Below are positions 27,439 through 36,365 of a stretch of 64,000 nucleotides of DNA, one piece after another. Position numbers and translations under genes: made by a program. Source of the stretch: Formosa agariphila KMM 3901 (lineage in GTDB: Bacteria > Bacteroidota > Bacteroidia > Flavobacteriales > Flavobacteriaceae); contig NZ_HG315671.1 of the NCBI RefSeq assembly GCF_000723205.1, positions 260,851-324,850 on the forward strand, read 5' to 3'. Numbering within the stretch: position 1 is the stretch's first letter; each line of letters opens with the position of its first letter. The notes under the pieces are model-generated. The model was not told the origin of the DNA. It saw nothing but the letters and a program-made list of their open reading frames with translations, and did no database searches.

Positions 27439-27996
27439 ATGAAAAGCTTAATAAAAATATTTGCAATAGCCGTAGTTTTAATATCTGTCGTTTCTTGTCA
27501 AGAAAACGGAAGACCTAACTATCAGTTTATGCCTAACATGTATGAGTCTGTGGGGTACGAAACATATAGTGAAACTACTGCATTTAGAAATGGAGTAGAA
27601 GCGCAATTACCTGCTGAAGGTTCGGTAGCAAGAGGACATATTCCTTTTGAAATCGCTAACGATTTAGATGGATATAATTTAGCAAAAGAAAGCTTAATGA
27701 GCCCTTTAGATTCAACTCAAATTGATACTAAAAGAGGTAAAGAATTATACGATATTTATTGTGGTATCTGTCACGGTATGAAAGGTGATGGTCAAGGTAC
27801 TTTAGTAAAAAGAGAAAAGATTTTAGGAGTTCCTAAATACGATGATGCTGGACGTAATATTACTGTTGGTAGTGTATATCATACCATTTACTACGGTAAA
27901 AATGCAATGGGTTCTTATAGTAATCAATTGTTAGAAGAAGAGCGTTGGCAAGTAGCTGCTTATGTTATGGAACTTAAAGCAGATTTAGAAAAGTAA
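27439..27996 (+). CDS. actE: Alternative complex III subunit E, monohaem cytochrome c lipoprotein
   Basis: 185 residues. A lipoprotein signal peptide ends in VVSC (lipidated C20). A single haem site CGICH lies at 108-112, with GKNAMGSYS as the probable Met-ligand loop. The spacing fits a class I cytochrome c domain of ActE, anchored to the periplasmic face, which hands electrons on to the oxidase. 9 bases after actD. Confidence 0.93.
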   Translation: MKSLIKIFAIAVVLISVVSCQENGRPNYQFMPNMYESVGYETYSETTAFRNGVEAQLPAEGSVARGHIPFEIANDLDGYNLAKESLMSPLDSTQIDTKRGKELYDIYCGICHGMKGDGQGTLVKREKILGVPKYDDAGRNITVGSVYHTIYYGKNAMGSYSNQLLEEERWQVAAYVMELKADLEK

Positions 27997-28024
27997 GTCG
28001 ATTAGATAAAGATTATATATAGAT

Positions 28025-29380
28025 ATGTACACACTTTCAAATAAATTAAGAACATTTTCTTTCGCTCTAATAATCTTAGGATTTATAGGGGTAGTATATG
28101 GTTTTATGTCTTCTCATAAATCTTTAGACGAAGTAAAAACTATGTTGGCTGAAGAAGCTGCACATCATGGAGGAGGTCACGCAGTAGCTGAAGATACCCA
28201 TGTTGTAGATGCTCAAGATATGCATGGTGAAGCAGCAGCACACGGAGAAGTGGCTGATGCTCATCATGGCGATGCTCATGCCGAACACGTTCAACATCAA
28301 ATAGCAAATAGACCGTGGTCTGCATTATATGTAGCTGCTTTCTTTTTTATGATGATTGCTTTAGGTGCTTTAGCATTCTATGCAATTCAATACGCATCTC
28401 AAGCAGGTTGGTCTCCAGTACTTTTTAGAGTTATGGAAGGTATTACTGCTTATTTATTACCTGGTGCTTTAATTGTACTTTTAATAGCTGTTGCCTCTGG
28501 TACTATAGGTCATTACAATATTTTTATATGGATGGACCCAGAAGTTGTAGCTCACGATAAATTACTTCAAGGAAAAGCCAATTGGTTAAATATTGGATGG
28601 TTTGCATTTAGAGGTTTAATTTTTATAGCAGGTTGGTCTTTATACAGACACTTTTCTCGTAAATTTTCTTTAGCTCAAGATGAAGCTAGTGACGATAAAA
28701 ACTTCAAGAAAAACTTTAGAATCTCTGCTGCATTTTTAGTATTCTTTATTTATTCAGAATCTATCATGTCTTGGGATTGGATTATGAGTGTAGATCCACA
28801 CTGGTTCTCTACTTTATTTGGATGGTATTTATTTGCAAGTATGATTGTTAGTGCTGTTACTGTAATTGCATTAGTAGCTATTTACTTAAAATCTAAAGGA
28901 TTATTAACACTAGTTAATGATAGCCATATTCATGATTTAGCTAAATTCATGTTTGGATTTAGTATTTTCTGGACATACTTATGGTTTTCACAATTTATGC
29001 TTATCTGGTACTCTAACATTCCAGAAGAGGTAACTTATTTTGTAACACGTATAGAAGATTATAACTTACCGTTCTTTGGTATGGTTGCTTTAAACTTTTT
29101 ATTCCCTCTATTAATCTTAATGAATAGCGACTTTAAACGTCTTAACTGGTTTGTAGTTATGACAGGTTTAGTTATTTTATTCGGACACTATTTAGATATT
29201 TTCAATATGATTATGCCTGCAAGTGTTGGAGATAGATGGTTTATTGGTATTCCTGAAATAAGTTCAGTATTATTATTTGCTGGATTGTTTATATTTGTGG
29301 TTTTTACAGCAATATCGAAAGCGCCATTATTAGTTAAACGTCATCCATTAATTAAGGAGAGCGAACATTTCCATTATTAA
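28025..29380 (+). CDS. actF: Alternative complex III subunit F, second NrfD-like membrane protein
   Basis: 451 residues, about ten membrane helices, related in fold to ActC. Between the first and second helices (residues about 41-92) lies a His/Ala/Glu-rich periplasmic stretch (AHHGGGHAVAED, AAHGEVADAHHGDAHAEH) with some 15 histidines; it could bind metal, which is only an inference. The remainder has typical ActF segments such as ESIMSWDWIMSVDPHWFSTLFGWY. Followed after 48 bases by coxB. Confidence 0.93.
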   Translation: MYTLSNKLRTFSFALIILGFIGVVYGFMSSHKSLDEVKTMLAEEAAHHGGGHAVAEDTHVVDAQDMHGEAAAHGEVADAHHGDAHAEHVQHQIANRPWSALYVAAFFFMMIALGALAFYAIQYASQAGWSPVLFRVMEGITAYLLPGALIVLLIAVASGTIGHYNIFIWMDPEVVAHDKLLQGKANWLNIGWFAFRGLIFIAGWSLYRHFSRKFSLAQDEASDDKNFKKNFRISAAFLVFFIYSESIMSWDWIMSVDPHWFSTLFGWYLFASMIVSAVTVIALVAIYLKSKGLLTLVNDSHIHDLAKFMFGFSIFWTYLWFSQFMLIWYSNIPEEVTYFVTRIEDYNLPFFGMVALNFLFPLLILMNSDFKRLNWFVVMTGLVILFGHYLDIFNMIMPASVGDRWFIGIPEISSVLLFAGLFIFVVFTAISKAPLLVKRHPLIKESEHFHY

Positions 29381-29428
29381 TTTTAGTACGCTAGTAACAG
29401 TAACATATAAAGAACAATAACAAACAGT

Positions 29429-30502
29429 ATGACTGCTTTATTTATAATTTTAGTTTTAGTATTTATAACAATTGCTATCTGGCAAATGGTTAAGATTTTC
29501 GATTTGGCTCAAGTGGGCTTACCAGAAAATAATCAAATTGCTACAGAAAAGGACAATACCATGAACGCCTATTTAATGATAGCGTTCTTGATTTTCATTT
29601 ATGCTATTACCATCCTTTGTGTAGTTAAATGGGGAGATTTACCTTTATTATCTAATTCTGCTTCAGAACATGGACCTGGAATTGATAATTTAATGATTAT
29701 CTCTTTAGTTCTAATTTTTATTGTGCAAACAATCACTCAATTTTTACTTCACTATTTTGCTTTTAAATACAAAGGTGAAAAAGGACGTAAAGCATTATTC
29801 TTTGCAGATAACAACACATTAGAAGCTATTTGGACTATTATTCCTGTAATTACATTAGCAGGTTTAATTATCTACGGTTTATTTACTTGGACTAGCATTA
29901 TGAATGTTAGTGAAGATGATGATCCAATTATAGTAGAATTATACGCACAACAGTTTAACTGGAAAGCGAGATACGGCGGAAACGACAATACCTTAGGGAA
30001 AGCTAACGTGAGATTAATTGATATCGATAAAGCGAACATCTTAGGTTTAGATGAATCTGATCCTAATGCTCAAGACGATATTATTACTTCAGAATTATAT
30101 TTACCTGTTGGGAAACCAGTATTATTTAAAATGCGTTCTCAAGATGTATTACACTCTGCTTATATGCCTCACTTTAGAGCGCAAATGAACTGTGTTCCTG
30201 GAATGATTACTCAGTTTGGATTTACACCATCTGTTACTACAGCAGAAATGCGTCAGAATCCAGATATCGTTGAAAAAGTTAAAAACATCAATGAAATTAG
30301 AGTTGAAAACAGTAAGGAATTAGTTGCTAAAGGTGAAGATGCTTTAGACCCATATGAATTTGATTATTTATTATTGTGTAACAAGATTTGTGGAAAATCG
30401 CACTATAATATGCAAATGAAAATTATAGTGGTTTCTCAAGAAGAATACGATGCTTGGCTTAAAGAGCAAAAGATATTCAAGAATTCATTAGTAGTAAATT
30501 AA
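29429..30502 (+). CDS. coxB: Cytochrome c oxidase subunit II
   Basis: 357 residues. It has two long hydrophobic helices plus an extra N-terminal one (1-22), then the cupredoxin domain. The CuA ligands are C317, C321, H325 and M328 in CNKICGKSHYNM, with the upstream His in DVLHSAYMPH. Between FGFTPS (about 268) and the CuA loop (about 312) lies an extra charged stretch of about 35-40 residues that classical subunits II lack. No haem c motif, so electrons must arrive from a separate cytochrome, presumably ActE or ActA. Cotranscribed with act genes, which points to an ACIII-oxidase supercomplex as known in Flavobacterium. Confidence 0.96.
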   Translation: MTALFIILVLVFITIAIWQMVKIFDLAQVGLPENNQIATEKDNTMNAYLMIAFLIFIYAITILCVVKWGDLPLLSNSASEHGPGIDNLMIISLVLIFIVQTITQFLLHYFAFKYKGEKGRKALFFADNNTLEAIWTIIPVITLAGLIIYGLFTWTSIMNVSEDDDPIIVELYAQQFNWKARYGGNDNTLGKANVRLIDIDKANILGLDESDPNAQDDIITSELYLPVGKPVLFKMRSQDVLHSAYMPHFRAQMNCVPGMITQFGFTPSVTTAEMRQNPDIVEKVKNINEIRVENSKELVAKGEDALDPYEFDYLLLCNKICGKSHYNMQMKIIVVSQEEYDAWLKEQKIFKNSLVVN

Positions 30503-30538
30503 TTCAATCAACTAGATTTAAAAAACCGAAAATAGATT

Positions 30539-32329
30539 ATGTCAGCACACGCAGATACTCACGCACACGACGACGACCACGGACATCATCAGCAAACCTT
30601 TATCACGAAATATATATTTAGTACAGATCATAAAATGATCTCTAAACAATTCTTGATAACGGGTGTATTTATGGGGGTTATTGGAATCCTTATGTCTATC
30701 ATGTTCCGTATACAAATTGCTTGGCCTGAGCAACCTAATGTTTTATTTGAAGCATTATTAGGTAAATGGGCACCAAACGGTGTTATGGATGCCGATATTT
30801 ATTTAGCATTAGTTACTATACATGGTACCATAATGGTATTCTTTGTATTAACAGCAGGTTTAAGTGGAACATTTAGTAACTTATTAATTCCGTTGCAAAT
30901 TGGTGCACGAGATATGGCCTCAGGATTCCTAAACATGGTATCTTACTGGTTATTCTTCTTGTCTAGTATCATTATGTTATCATCTTTATTTGTTGAAGCA
31001 GGACCAGCAGCAGCAGGTTGGACAATCTATCCGCCGCTATCCGCTTTACCAATGGCACAAGGTGGTTCTGGAATGGGGATGACACTTTGGTTAGTATCTA
31101 TGGCTATCTTTATTGCTTCATCTTTAATTGGCTCTCTTAACTATATTGTTACAGTACTTAATTTACGTACTAAGGGAATGTCTATGACAAGATTACCGCT
31201 TACTATCTGGGCTTTATTTGTTACAGCAATTATTGGTGTTGTATCTTTCCCAGTATTACTATCTGCGGCTTTATTATTAATTATGGATAGAAGTTTTGGA
31301 ACATCATTCTTCTTATCAGATATATTTATTCAAGGTGAAGTTTTACATTACCAAGGTGGTTCTCCGGTTTTATTCGAGCACTTATTCTGGTTCTTAGGTC
31401 ACCCTGAAGTTTACATTGTAATTTTACCTGCAATGGGATTAGTGTCAGAAATTATGGCTGCAAACTCACGTAAACCTATTTTTGGTTACCGTGCCATGAT
31501 TGCTTCAATCTTAGCTATTGCTTTCTTATCTACAATTGTATGGGGGCACCATATGTTTGTTTCTGGAATGAATCCTTTCTTAGGTTCTGTATTTACATTT
31601 ACAACATTATTAATTGCAATTCCATCTGCTGTAAAAGCTTTTAACTGGATTACTACAATCTGGAAAGGTAATATTCAGATGAACACTGCCATGTTATTCT
31701 CTATTGGTTTCGTATCTACTTTCATTACTGGAGGTTTAACAGGAATTATTTTAGGAGATAGTGCTTTAGATATTAACGTTCATGATACATATTTCGTAAT
31801 TGCTCACTTTCACTTAGTAATGGGTATATCTGCACTTTACGGTATGTTTGCTGGAATTTACCACTGGTATCCAAAAATGTTTGGACGTATGATGAATAAA
31901 AACTTAGGTTATATTCACTTCTGGGTAACTGCAGTTTGTGCGTATGGTGTATTTTTCCCAATGCACTTTATTGGAATGGCAGGTTTACCAAGACGTTACT
32001 ATACTAACTCTGCGTTCCCATTATTCGATGATTTAGCCGATGTAAATGTTGTAATTACCGTTTTTGCAATTATTGGAGCAACGTTCCAAATTGTATTCTT
32101 ATACAACTTCTTCTCTAGCATGTTTATCGGGAAGAAAGCAACACAAAACCCTTGGAAATCGACTACATTAGAGTGGACTACTCCAGTAGAACATATCCAC
32201 GGAAACTGGCCAGGAGAGATTCCTACAGTACACCGTTGGGCTTACGATTACAGTAACCCTGGACACGATGTAGATTTCGTGCCTCAGAATGTTCCTATGA
32301 AAGAAGGAGAAAAAGAATTACATCACTAA
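30539..32329 (+). CDS. coxA: Cytochrome c oxidase subunit I
   Basis: 596 residues, twelve or more helices. The low-spin haem ligand is H95 (IHGTIMVFF). The CuB/Tyr crosslink motif is GHPEVYIVILP, followed by the CuB histidines in WGHHMF and the haem ligands in HDTYFVIAHFHLVMG, so the binuclear centre is complete. The N terminus is His/Asp-rich (HADTHAHDDDHGHHQ). An aa3/A-type heme-copper oxidase that reduces O2 and pumps protons. Last gene of the act-cox operon. Subunits III and IV are encoded near 53.6-55.6 kb. Confidence 0.97.
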   Translation: MSAHADTHAHDDDHGHHQQTFITKYIFSTDHKMISKQFLITGVFMGVIGILMSIMFRIQIAWPEQPNVLFEALLGKWAPNGVMDADIYLALVTIHGTIMVFFVLTAGLSGTFSNLLIPLQIGARDMASGFLNMVSYWLFFLSSIIMLSSLFVEAGPAAAGWTIYPPLSALPMAQGGSGMGMTLWLVSMAIFIASSLIGSLNYIVTVLNLRTKGMSMTRLPLTIWALFVTAIIGVVSFPVLLSAALLLIMDRSFGTSFFLSDIFIQGEVLHYQGGSPVLFEHLFWFLGHPEVYIVILPAMGLVSEIMAANSRKPIFGYRAMIASILAIAFLSTIVWGHHMFVSGMNPFLGSVFTFTTLLIAIPSAVKAFNWITTIWKGNIQMNTAMLFSIGFVSTFITGGLTGIILGDSALDINVHDTYFVIAHFHLVMGISALYGMFAGIYHWYPKMFGRMMNKNLGYIHFWVTAVCAYGVFFPMHFIGMAGLPRRYYTNSAFPLFDDLADVNVVITVFAIIGATFQIVFLYNFFSSMFIGKKATQNPWKSTTLEWTTPVEHIHGNWPGEIPTVHRWAYDYSNPGHDVDFVPQNVPMKEGEKELHH

Positions 32330-32349
32330 AAGTAATTTATAAACATATT

Positions 32350-32386
32350 AAAAAGCCTTTTCATTTCTTTTGAAAAGGCTTTTTCT
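32350..32386 (+). terminator. Terminator of the act-cox operon
   Basis: AAAAAGCCTTTTCA pairs with TGAAAAGGCTTTTT (14 bp) around a 7-base loop; the T-run of the right arm serves as the release tract. It lies 20 bases after coxA. Confidence 0.9.
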
Positions 32387-32413
32387 GTATATTTTAAATT
32401 CTTAATTTTTACT

Positions 32414-33229
32414 ATGAAAAAGTTTTTAACTGTTATCGGTGTTGTATTTATTATTGGTGTGTATGCCTACGATCAGTATTTAAAAAATGATGATTTTAAT
32501 ACAACCGATACATATGCTCCCGAAGATGATTTTCGTAATAAAAAAGAGAATACCTATTACTTACCTACATCAACTACAGGTGCTATTGTTTTTCATAACA
32601 ATTATACTTTATCTTATAACGAAGCGCATGAACAAGCCGAGTGGGTTGCTTATATGTTGAAGAAATCGGACATCGTGTATACCAAACGTAAACGTCCTTA
32701 TTTTAATGAAGACAAAGCCGTAAAGACAAAATCCGCAGATTGGAGAAGTTATAAAAATTCAGGTTATGATCGAGGACACTTATGCCCAGCTGGTGATCGT
32801 AGGAAGACTATCAATTCTTATAACGAAACTTTTTTAACAAGTAACATATCTCCTCAAGATCATGATTTTAATGCCGGTATTTGGAATGATTTGGAACAAC
32901 TGGTACGTACTTGGGCAAAATCTTATAACGATGTCTATGTTGTTACTGGAGGTGTTTTAAAAGGTAACCTTAAAACTATAGGAAAAGACCAAGTTTCAGT
33001 CCCTGATTATTTTTATAAGATTATCTTTAAGGATCAAGGCGATACATCTAAAATGATTGGATTTATTATTCCTAACCGTCCTAATGAAACGCAGGCTTTA
33101 CAAAGTTATGTGGTTTCTGTAGATTATATAGAGTCACAGACCGGGATAGATTTCTTTCCGAAATTAGATGATGCATTAGAAATTAATTTAGAACGTGCAG
33201 CTTCTACCAAAGGGTGGCGTTTTAGATAA
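32414..33229 (+). CDS. DNA/RNA non-specific endonuclease, membrane-anchored or exported
   Basis: 271 residues. Residues 4-22 (FLTVIGVVFIIGVYAYDQY) form a signal anchor or uncleaved signal. The nuclease domain has the beta-beta-alpha-metal signature SGYDRGHLCPAGDRR (catalytic His in DRGH) and the downstream metal Asn region NISPQDHDFNAGIWNDLE, as in NUC1/EndoG/Serratia-type nucleases. It probably degrades nucleic acid outside the cytoplasm, for nutrition or clearing of extracellular DNA. Monocistronic, between the coxA terminator and ruvB. Confidence 0.92.
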   Translation: MKKFLTVIGVVFIIGVYAYDQYLKNDDFNTTDTYAPEDDFRNKKENTYYLPTSTTGAIVFHNNYTLSYNEAHEQAEWVAYMLKKSDIVYTKRKRPYFNEDKAVKTKSADWRSYKNSGYDRGHLCPAGDRRKTINSYNETFLTSNISPQDHDFNAGIWNDLEQLVRTWAKSYNDVYVVTGGVLKGNLKTIGKDQVSVPDYFYKIIFKDQGDTSKMIGFIIPNRPNETQALQSYVVSVDYIESQTGIDFFPKLDDALEINLERAASTKGWRFR

Positions 33230-33286
33230 TTAGTTAAATTCTTTTATTCGACTTAAATATTGATTTACTTTACTTTTTTATAAAAT

Positions 33287-34309
33287 ATGAACGAAAACTT
33301 GAATCCAGAAAAAGAACATTTCTCATCAGAGGAAATGGATGTTGAAAAAGCATTAAGACCCTTGTCGTTCGATGATTTTGCTGGACAAGATCAGGTTTTA
33401 GAAAATCTAAGTATTTTTGTTGAAGCGGCGAATCGTCGTGGCGATGCTTTAGATCACACGCTTTTTCATGGTCCTCCAGGACTTGGAAAAACTACTTTAG
33501 CGCACATCTTAGCTAACGAACTTGGCGTAGGAATAAAAGTTACCTCAGGCCCTGTATTAGATAAACCTGGCGACTTAGCAGGTTTGTTAACGAACCTCGA
33601 TGAACGTGATGTTTTATTTATTGATGAAATTCATAGATTGAGTCCTATTGTAGAAGAATATTTGTATTCGGCCATGGAAGACTACAAAATTGATATTATG
33701 ATTGAATCGGGACCCAACGCAAGAACCGTTCAAATTCATTTAAACCCTTTTACACTTATAGGAGCAACAACACGGTCTGGTTTATTAACGGCACCCATGC
33801 GTGCGCGTTTCGGAATTAGTAGCCGATTGCAATATTATTCAACTGAATTATTGTCTACCATAGTACAACGTAGTTCAGAAATATTAAATGTTCCTATGGA
33901 TATTGATGCCGCTATAGAAATTGCAGGTCGTAGCCGCGGAACGCCGCGTATTGCTAACGCACTATTAAGACGGGTCCGGGATTTTGCCGAAATTAAAGGT
34001 AATGGAACCATCGATTTAGCAATTGCAAAATTCGGATTAAAAGCACTAAATGTAGATGCTCATGGTTTAGACGAAATGGATAATAAAATTTTAACAACTA
34101 TTATCGATAAGTTTAAAGGTGGGCCAGTAGGAATTACTACCCTAGCAACAGCCGTTAGTGAAAGTGCCGAAACTATTGAAGAAGTTTACGAACCCTTTTT
34201 AATTCAGCAAGGGTTTATAATGCGTACACCAAGAGGTCGTGAAGTTACAGAAGCGGCTTATTTACACTTAGGTCGTACTAAAGGTCCAACTCAAGGCGGA
34301 TTATTTTAA
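33287..34309 (+). CDS. ruvB: Holliday junction branch-migration helicase RuvB
   Basis: 340 residues with the N-terminal RuvB signature [11 protein letters not shown], Walker [10 protein letters not shown], Walker [10 protein letters not shown], sensor GATTRSGLL and arginine-finger region APMRARFG, then the winged-helix C terminus ([12 protein letters not shown]). The hexamer drives branch migration with RuvA, encoded 6.7 kb downstream in this window. A short weak hairpin (AAAATC/GATTTT) followed by T residues near 34349-34370 may end the transcript. Confidence 0.97.
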   Translation: MNENLNPEKEHFSSEEMDVEKALRPLSFDDFAGQDQVLENLSIFVEAANRRGDALDHTLFHGPPGLGKTTLAHILANELGVGIKVTSGPVLDKPGDLAGLLTNLDERDVLFIDEIHRLSPIVEEYLYSAMEDYKIDIMIESGPNARTVQIHLNPFTLIGATTRSGLLTAPMRARFGISSRLQYYSTELLSTIVQRSSEILNVPMDIDAAIEIAGRSRGTPRIANALLRRVRDFAEIKGNGTIDLAIAKFGLKALNVDAHGLDEMDNKILTTIIDKFKGGPVGITTLATAVSESAETIEEVYEPFLIQQGFIMRTPRGREVTEAAYLHLGRTKGPTQGGLF

Positions 34310-34398
34310 AACCCTATCTTAATCTCTCCAAAATGGAGAAACGGTTGTAAAATCTATGTTGATTTTTTTATTTTATAACTCAGTGTAAGAATTAAATA

Positions 34399-35319
34399 TT
34401 GAACATTAAAGCTAAAAATACATCACTAATTAAAACCGAAGCCAAACGCCTCGGTTTTTTGTCTTGTGGTATTAGTAAAGCTGAATTTCTAGAACTTGAA
34501 GCACCAAGATTAGAGCGTTACCTTAATCAAAATTTCCATGGTGAGATGGATTACATGGAACATCATTTCGATAAACGCTTAGATCCTACAATACTGGTTG
34601 AAGGATCTAAATCTGTGATTTCTTTATTGTTGAATTATTATCCAAATAAACTTCAACAGGAGGATACTTATAAACTCTCTAAATATGCTTACGGGAAAGA
34701 TTATCATTTTGTAATAAAAGAAAAACTCAAGGAATTACTCCATACTATAGAATCTGAAATTGGAGCTGTAAACGGTCGGGCTTTTGTAGATTCTGCACCT
34801 GTTTTAGACAAAGCCTGGGCTGCCAAATCAGGTTTAGGGTGGATTGGTAAACACAGTAATTTACTAACGCAGCAAGTCGGTTCTTTCTATTTTATAGCCG
34901 AATTGATTATAGATTTAGAATTAGAATATGATGGCGCAACCACAGACCATTGTGGTACGTGTACTAAATGTATAGACGCATGCCCAACCGATGCTATTAC
35001 AGAGCCCTATGTTGTAGATGGTAGTAAATGTATTTCGTACTTTACTATAGAATTAAAAGATCAACTTCCCGAATCAGAGAAAGGTAAATTTGAAGATTGG
35101 ATGTTTGGTTGCGATATTTGCCAAGATGTTTGTCCGTGGAATCGATTTTCTCAACCACATAAGGAACCTCTTTTTAATCCGCATCCTGAACTACTAGAAA
35201 TGAGCAAAAAAGATTGGGAAGAAATTACAGAGGACATTTTCCGAAAGGTGTTTCAAAAATCGGCAGTTAAACGCACAAAATTCACGGGGTTAACACGTAA
35301 TATTGATTTTTTGAAATAA
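34399..35319 (+). CDS. queG: Epoxyqueuosine reductase QueG
   Basis: 306 residues starting at TTG (34399). An in-frame stop lies only 6 bases upstream, and the next in-frame ATG is at residue 50, beyond conserved sequence, so TTG is the most likely start. The N-terminal cobalamin-binding region (residues 1-170, with [23 protein letters not shown]) is followed by two 4Fe-4S motifs, [16 protein letters not shown] and [11 protein letters not shown]. QueG performs the last step of queuosine synthesis, reducing epoxyqueuosine in tRNA. It stands 89 bases after ruvB. Confidence 0.95.
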   Translation: MNIKAKNTSLIKTEAKRLGFLSCGISKAEFLELEAPRLERYLNQNFHGEMDYMEHHFDKRLDPTILVEGSKSVISLLLNYYPNKLQQEDTYKLSKYAYGKDYHFVIKEKLKELLHTIESEIGAVNGRAFVDSAPVLDKAWAAKSGLGWIGKHSNLLTQQVGSFYFIAELIIDLELEYDGATTDHCGTCTKCIDACPTDAITEPYVVDGSKCISYFTIELKDQLPESEKGKFEDWMFGCDICQDVCPWNRFSQPHKEPLFNPHPELLEMSKKDWEEITEDIFRKVFQKSAVKRTKFTGLTRNIDFLK

Positions 35320-35380
35320 TATATATGTGTGTTGAAAGTTTAAAAAAATAAATCGACTAAATTCTGATAAAAAAGAAACC

Positions 35381-36289
35381 ATGAAAATATCATATAGCCT
35401 TTTAGGTTTATTATTAGCATTAAGTGTAATTGCTTGCAAGGACGCACCAAAACAAGACGTATCCACTCCACAACAAGAAGAAACAGTTGCTTCTGCAGCA
35501 TATCCTATTCCAAACACATGGATTGAGAAACGCGTTGCATCAGCTAATAAAAGACTCAATGCTACAGAAGCAGGTCAAGTTTTATGGCGTGCCATGGAAG
35601 CTCATGGTGGTTTAGAAAAGTGGTATTCTAATGGCTATTTTTCTTTTCATTTCGATTACAGACCATTAAACGGAAAAGGTGTTCGAGATTCGTATCAAAC
35701 TATAGATACGTGGAGTAATAAAGCACGACATAATAGCATCACAGATCCAGAAAATATTTATGGCTGGGATGGCGAAGTTGCTTGGGTAAAAGCAAAAGAT
35801 AGTACATCATTTACTTACGATACGCAGTTTTGGGCTTTAACACCAATATACTTTTCAGGACAACCTTTTGTATTAGACGGAGAGGGTGTTAATTTAGAAT
35901 TATTAGCAGATGTAGAATTTAAAGGTGAGTTACAAAAAGTAGTAAAAGCAACCTATGATGCTGGTGTTGGATCTGCTCCAGACGACTATTACATTCTGTA
36001 TATAAACGCAAAAACTAATTTGGTAGATGCCTTTAAATATATAGTGTCTTATCCGGAGTATTTTCCAAATGGAGGACATGCCCCAGAAAAGACAACGGTT
36101 GTGCAAGGTACAACGACTGTAGATGGCATTGTTTTAGCAACAGGCTTTAAATCTTATATGTCTGCAGATGCTAAAGATGGCTTAGGCGAATATATTACAG
36201 ATATTTTTGTTAGCGATTTTAGTTTTTCTCCTACAGTAGAAGATAATTATTTTTCTAAACCAGAAGGAGCAGAAGTATTAAACGATTAG
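35381..36289 (+). CDS. Lipoprotein of unknown function
   Basis: 302 residues with a lipoprotein signal peptide (VIAC, lipidated Cys at about residue 19). The mature part begins with a Gln/Thr/Pro-rich tether and then a beta-rich domain with GGLEKWYSNGYFSFHF, WDGEVAWVKAKD and YYILYINAKTNLVDAF. This pattern resembles the LolA/DUF6503-like lipoproteins of Bacteroidetes, a tentative match. Cell-envelope location is well supported, the function is not. Convergent with the Omp85-type gene; the two share the inverted-repeat terminator between them. Confidence 0.85.
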   Translation: MKISYSLLGLLLALSVIACKDAPKQDVSTPQQEETVASAAYPIPNTWIEKRVASANKRLNATEAGQVLWRAMEAHGGLEKWYSNGYFSFHFDYRPLNGKGVRDSYQTIDTWSNKARHNSITDPENIYGWDGEVAWVKAKDSTSFTYDTQFWALTPIYFSGQPFVLDGEGVNLELLADVEFKGELQKVVKATYDAGVGSAPDDYYILYINAKTNLVDAFKYIVSYPEYFPNGGHAPEKTTVVQGTTTVDGIVLATGFKSYMSADAKDGLGEYITDIFVSDFSFSPTVEDNYFSKPEGAEVLND

Positions 36290-36307
36290 TATTAATCTAG
36301 TTTAGTA

Positions 36308-36364
36308 ATTATACAACAACACCCTACGATTTACATTGTAAATCTTAGGGTGTTGTTGTATAAT
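36308..36364. terminator. Long inverted repeat, bidirectional terminator
   Basis: A left arm at 36311-36335 and a right arm at 36337-36361 are complementary over 25 bases with a single mismatch and one central base; three further A-T pairs extend it outwards. Core arm sequence: ACAACAACACCCTA. It sits between two convergent genes, ending one base before the stop codon of the minus-strand gene, so it most likely ends both transcripts. The stem is much longer than the 8-14 bp stems elsewhere here. Confidence 0.75.
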
Positions 36365-36365
36365 A

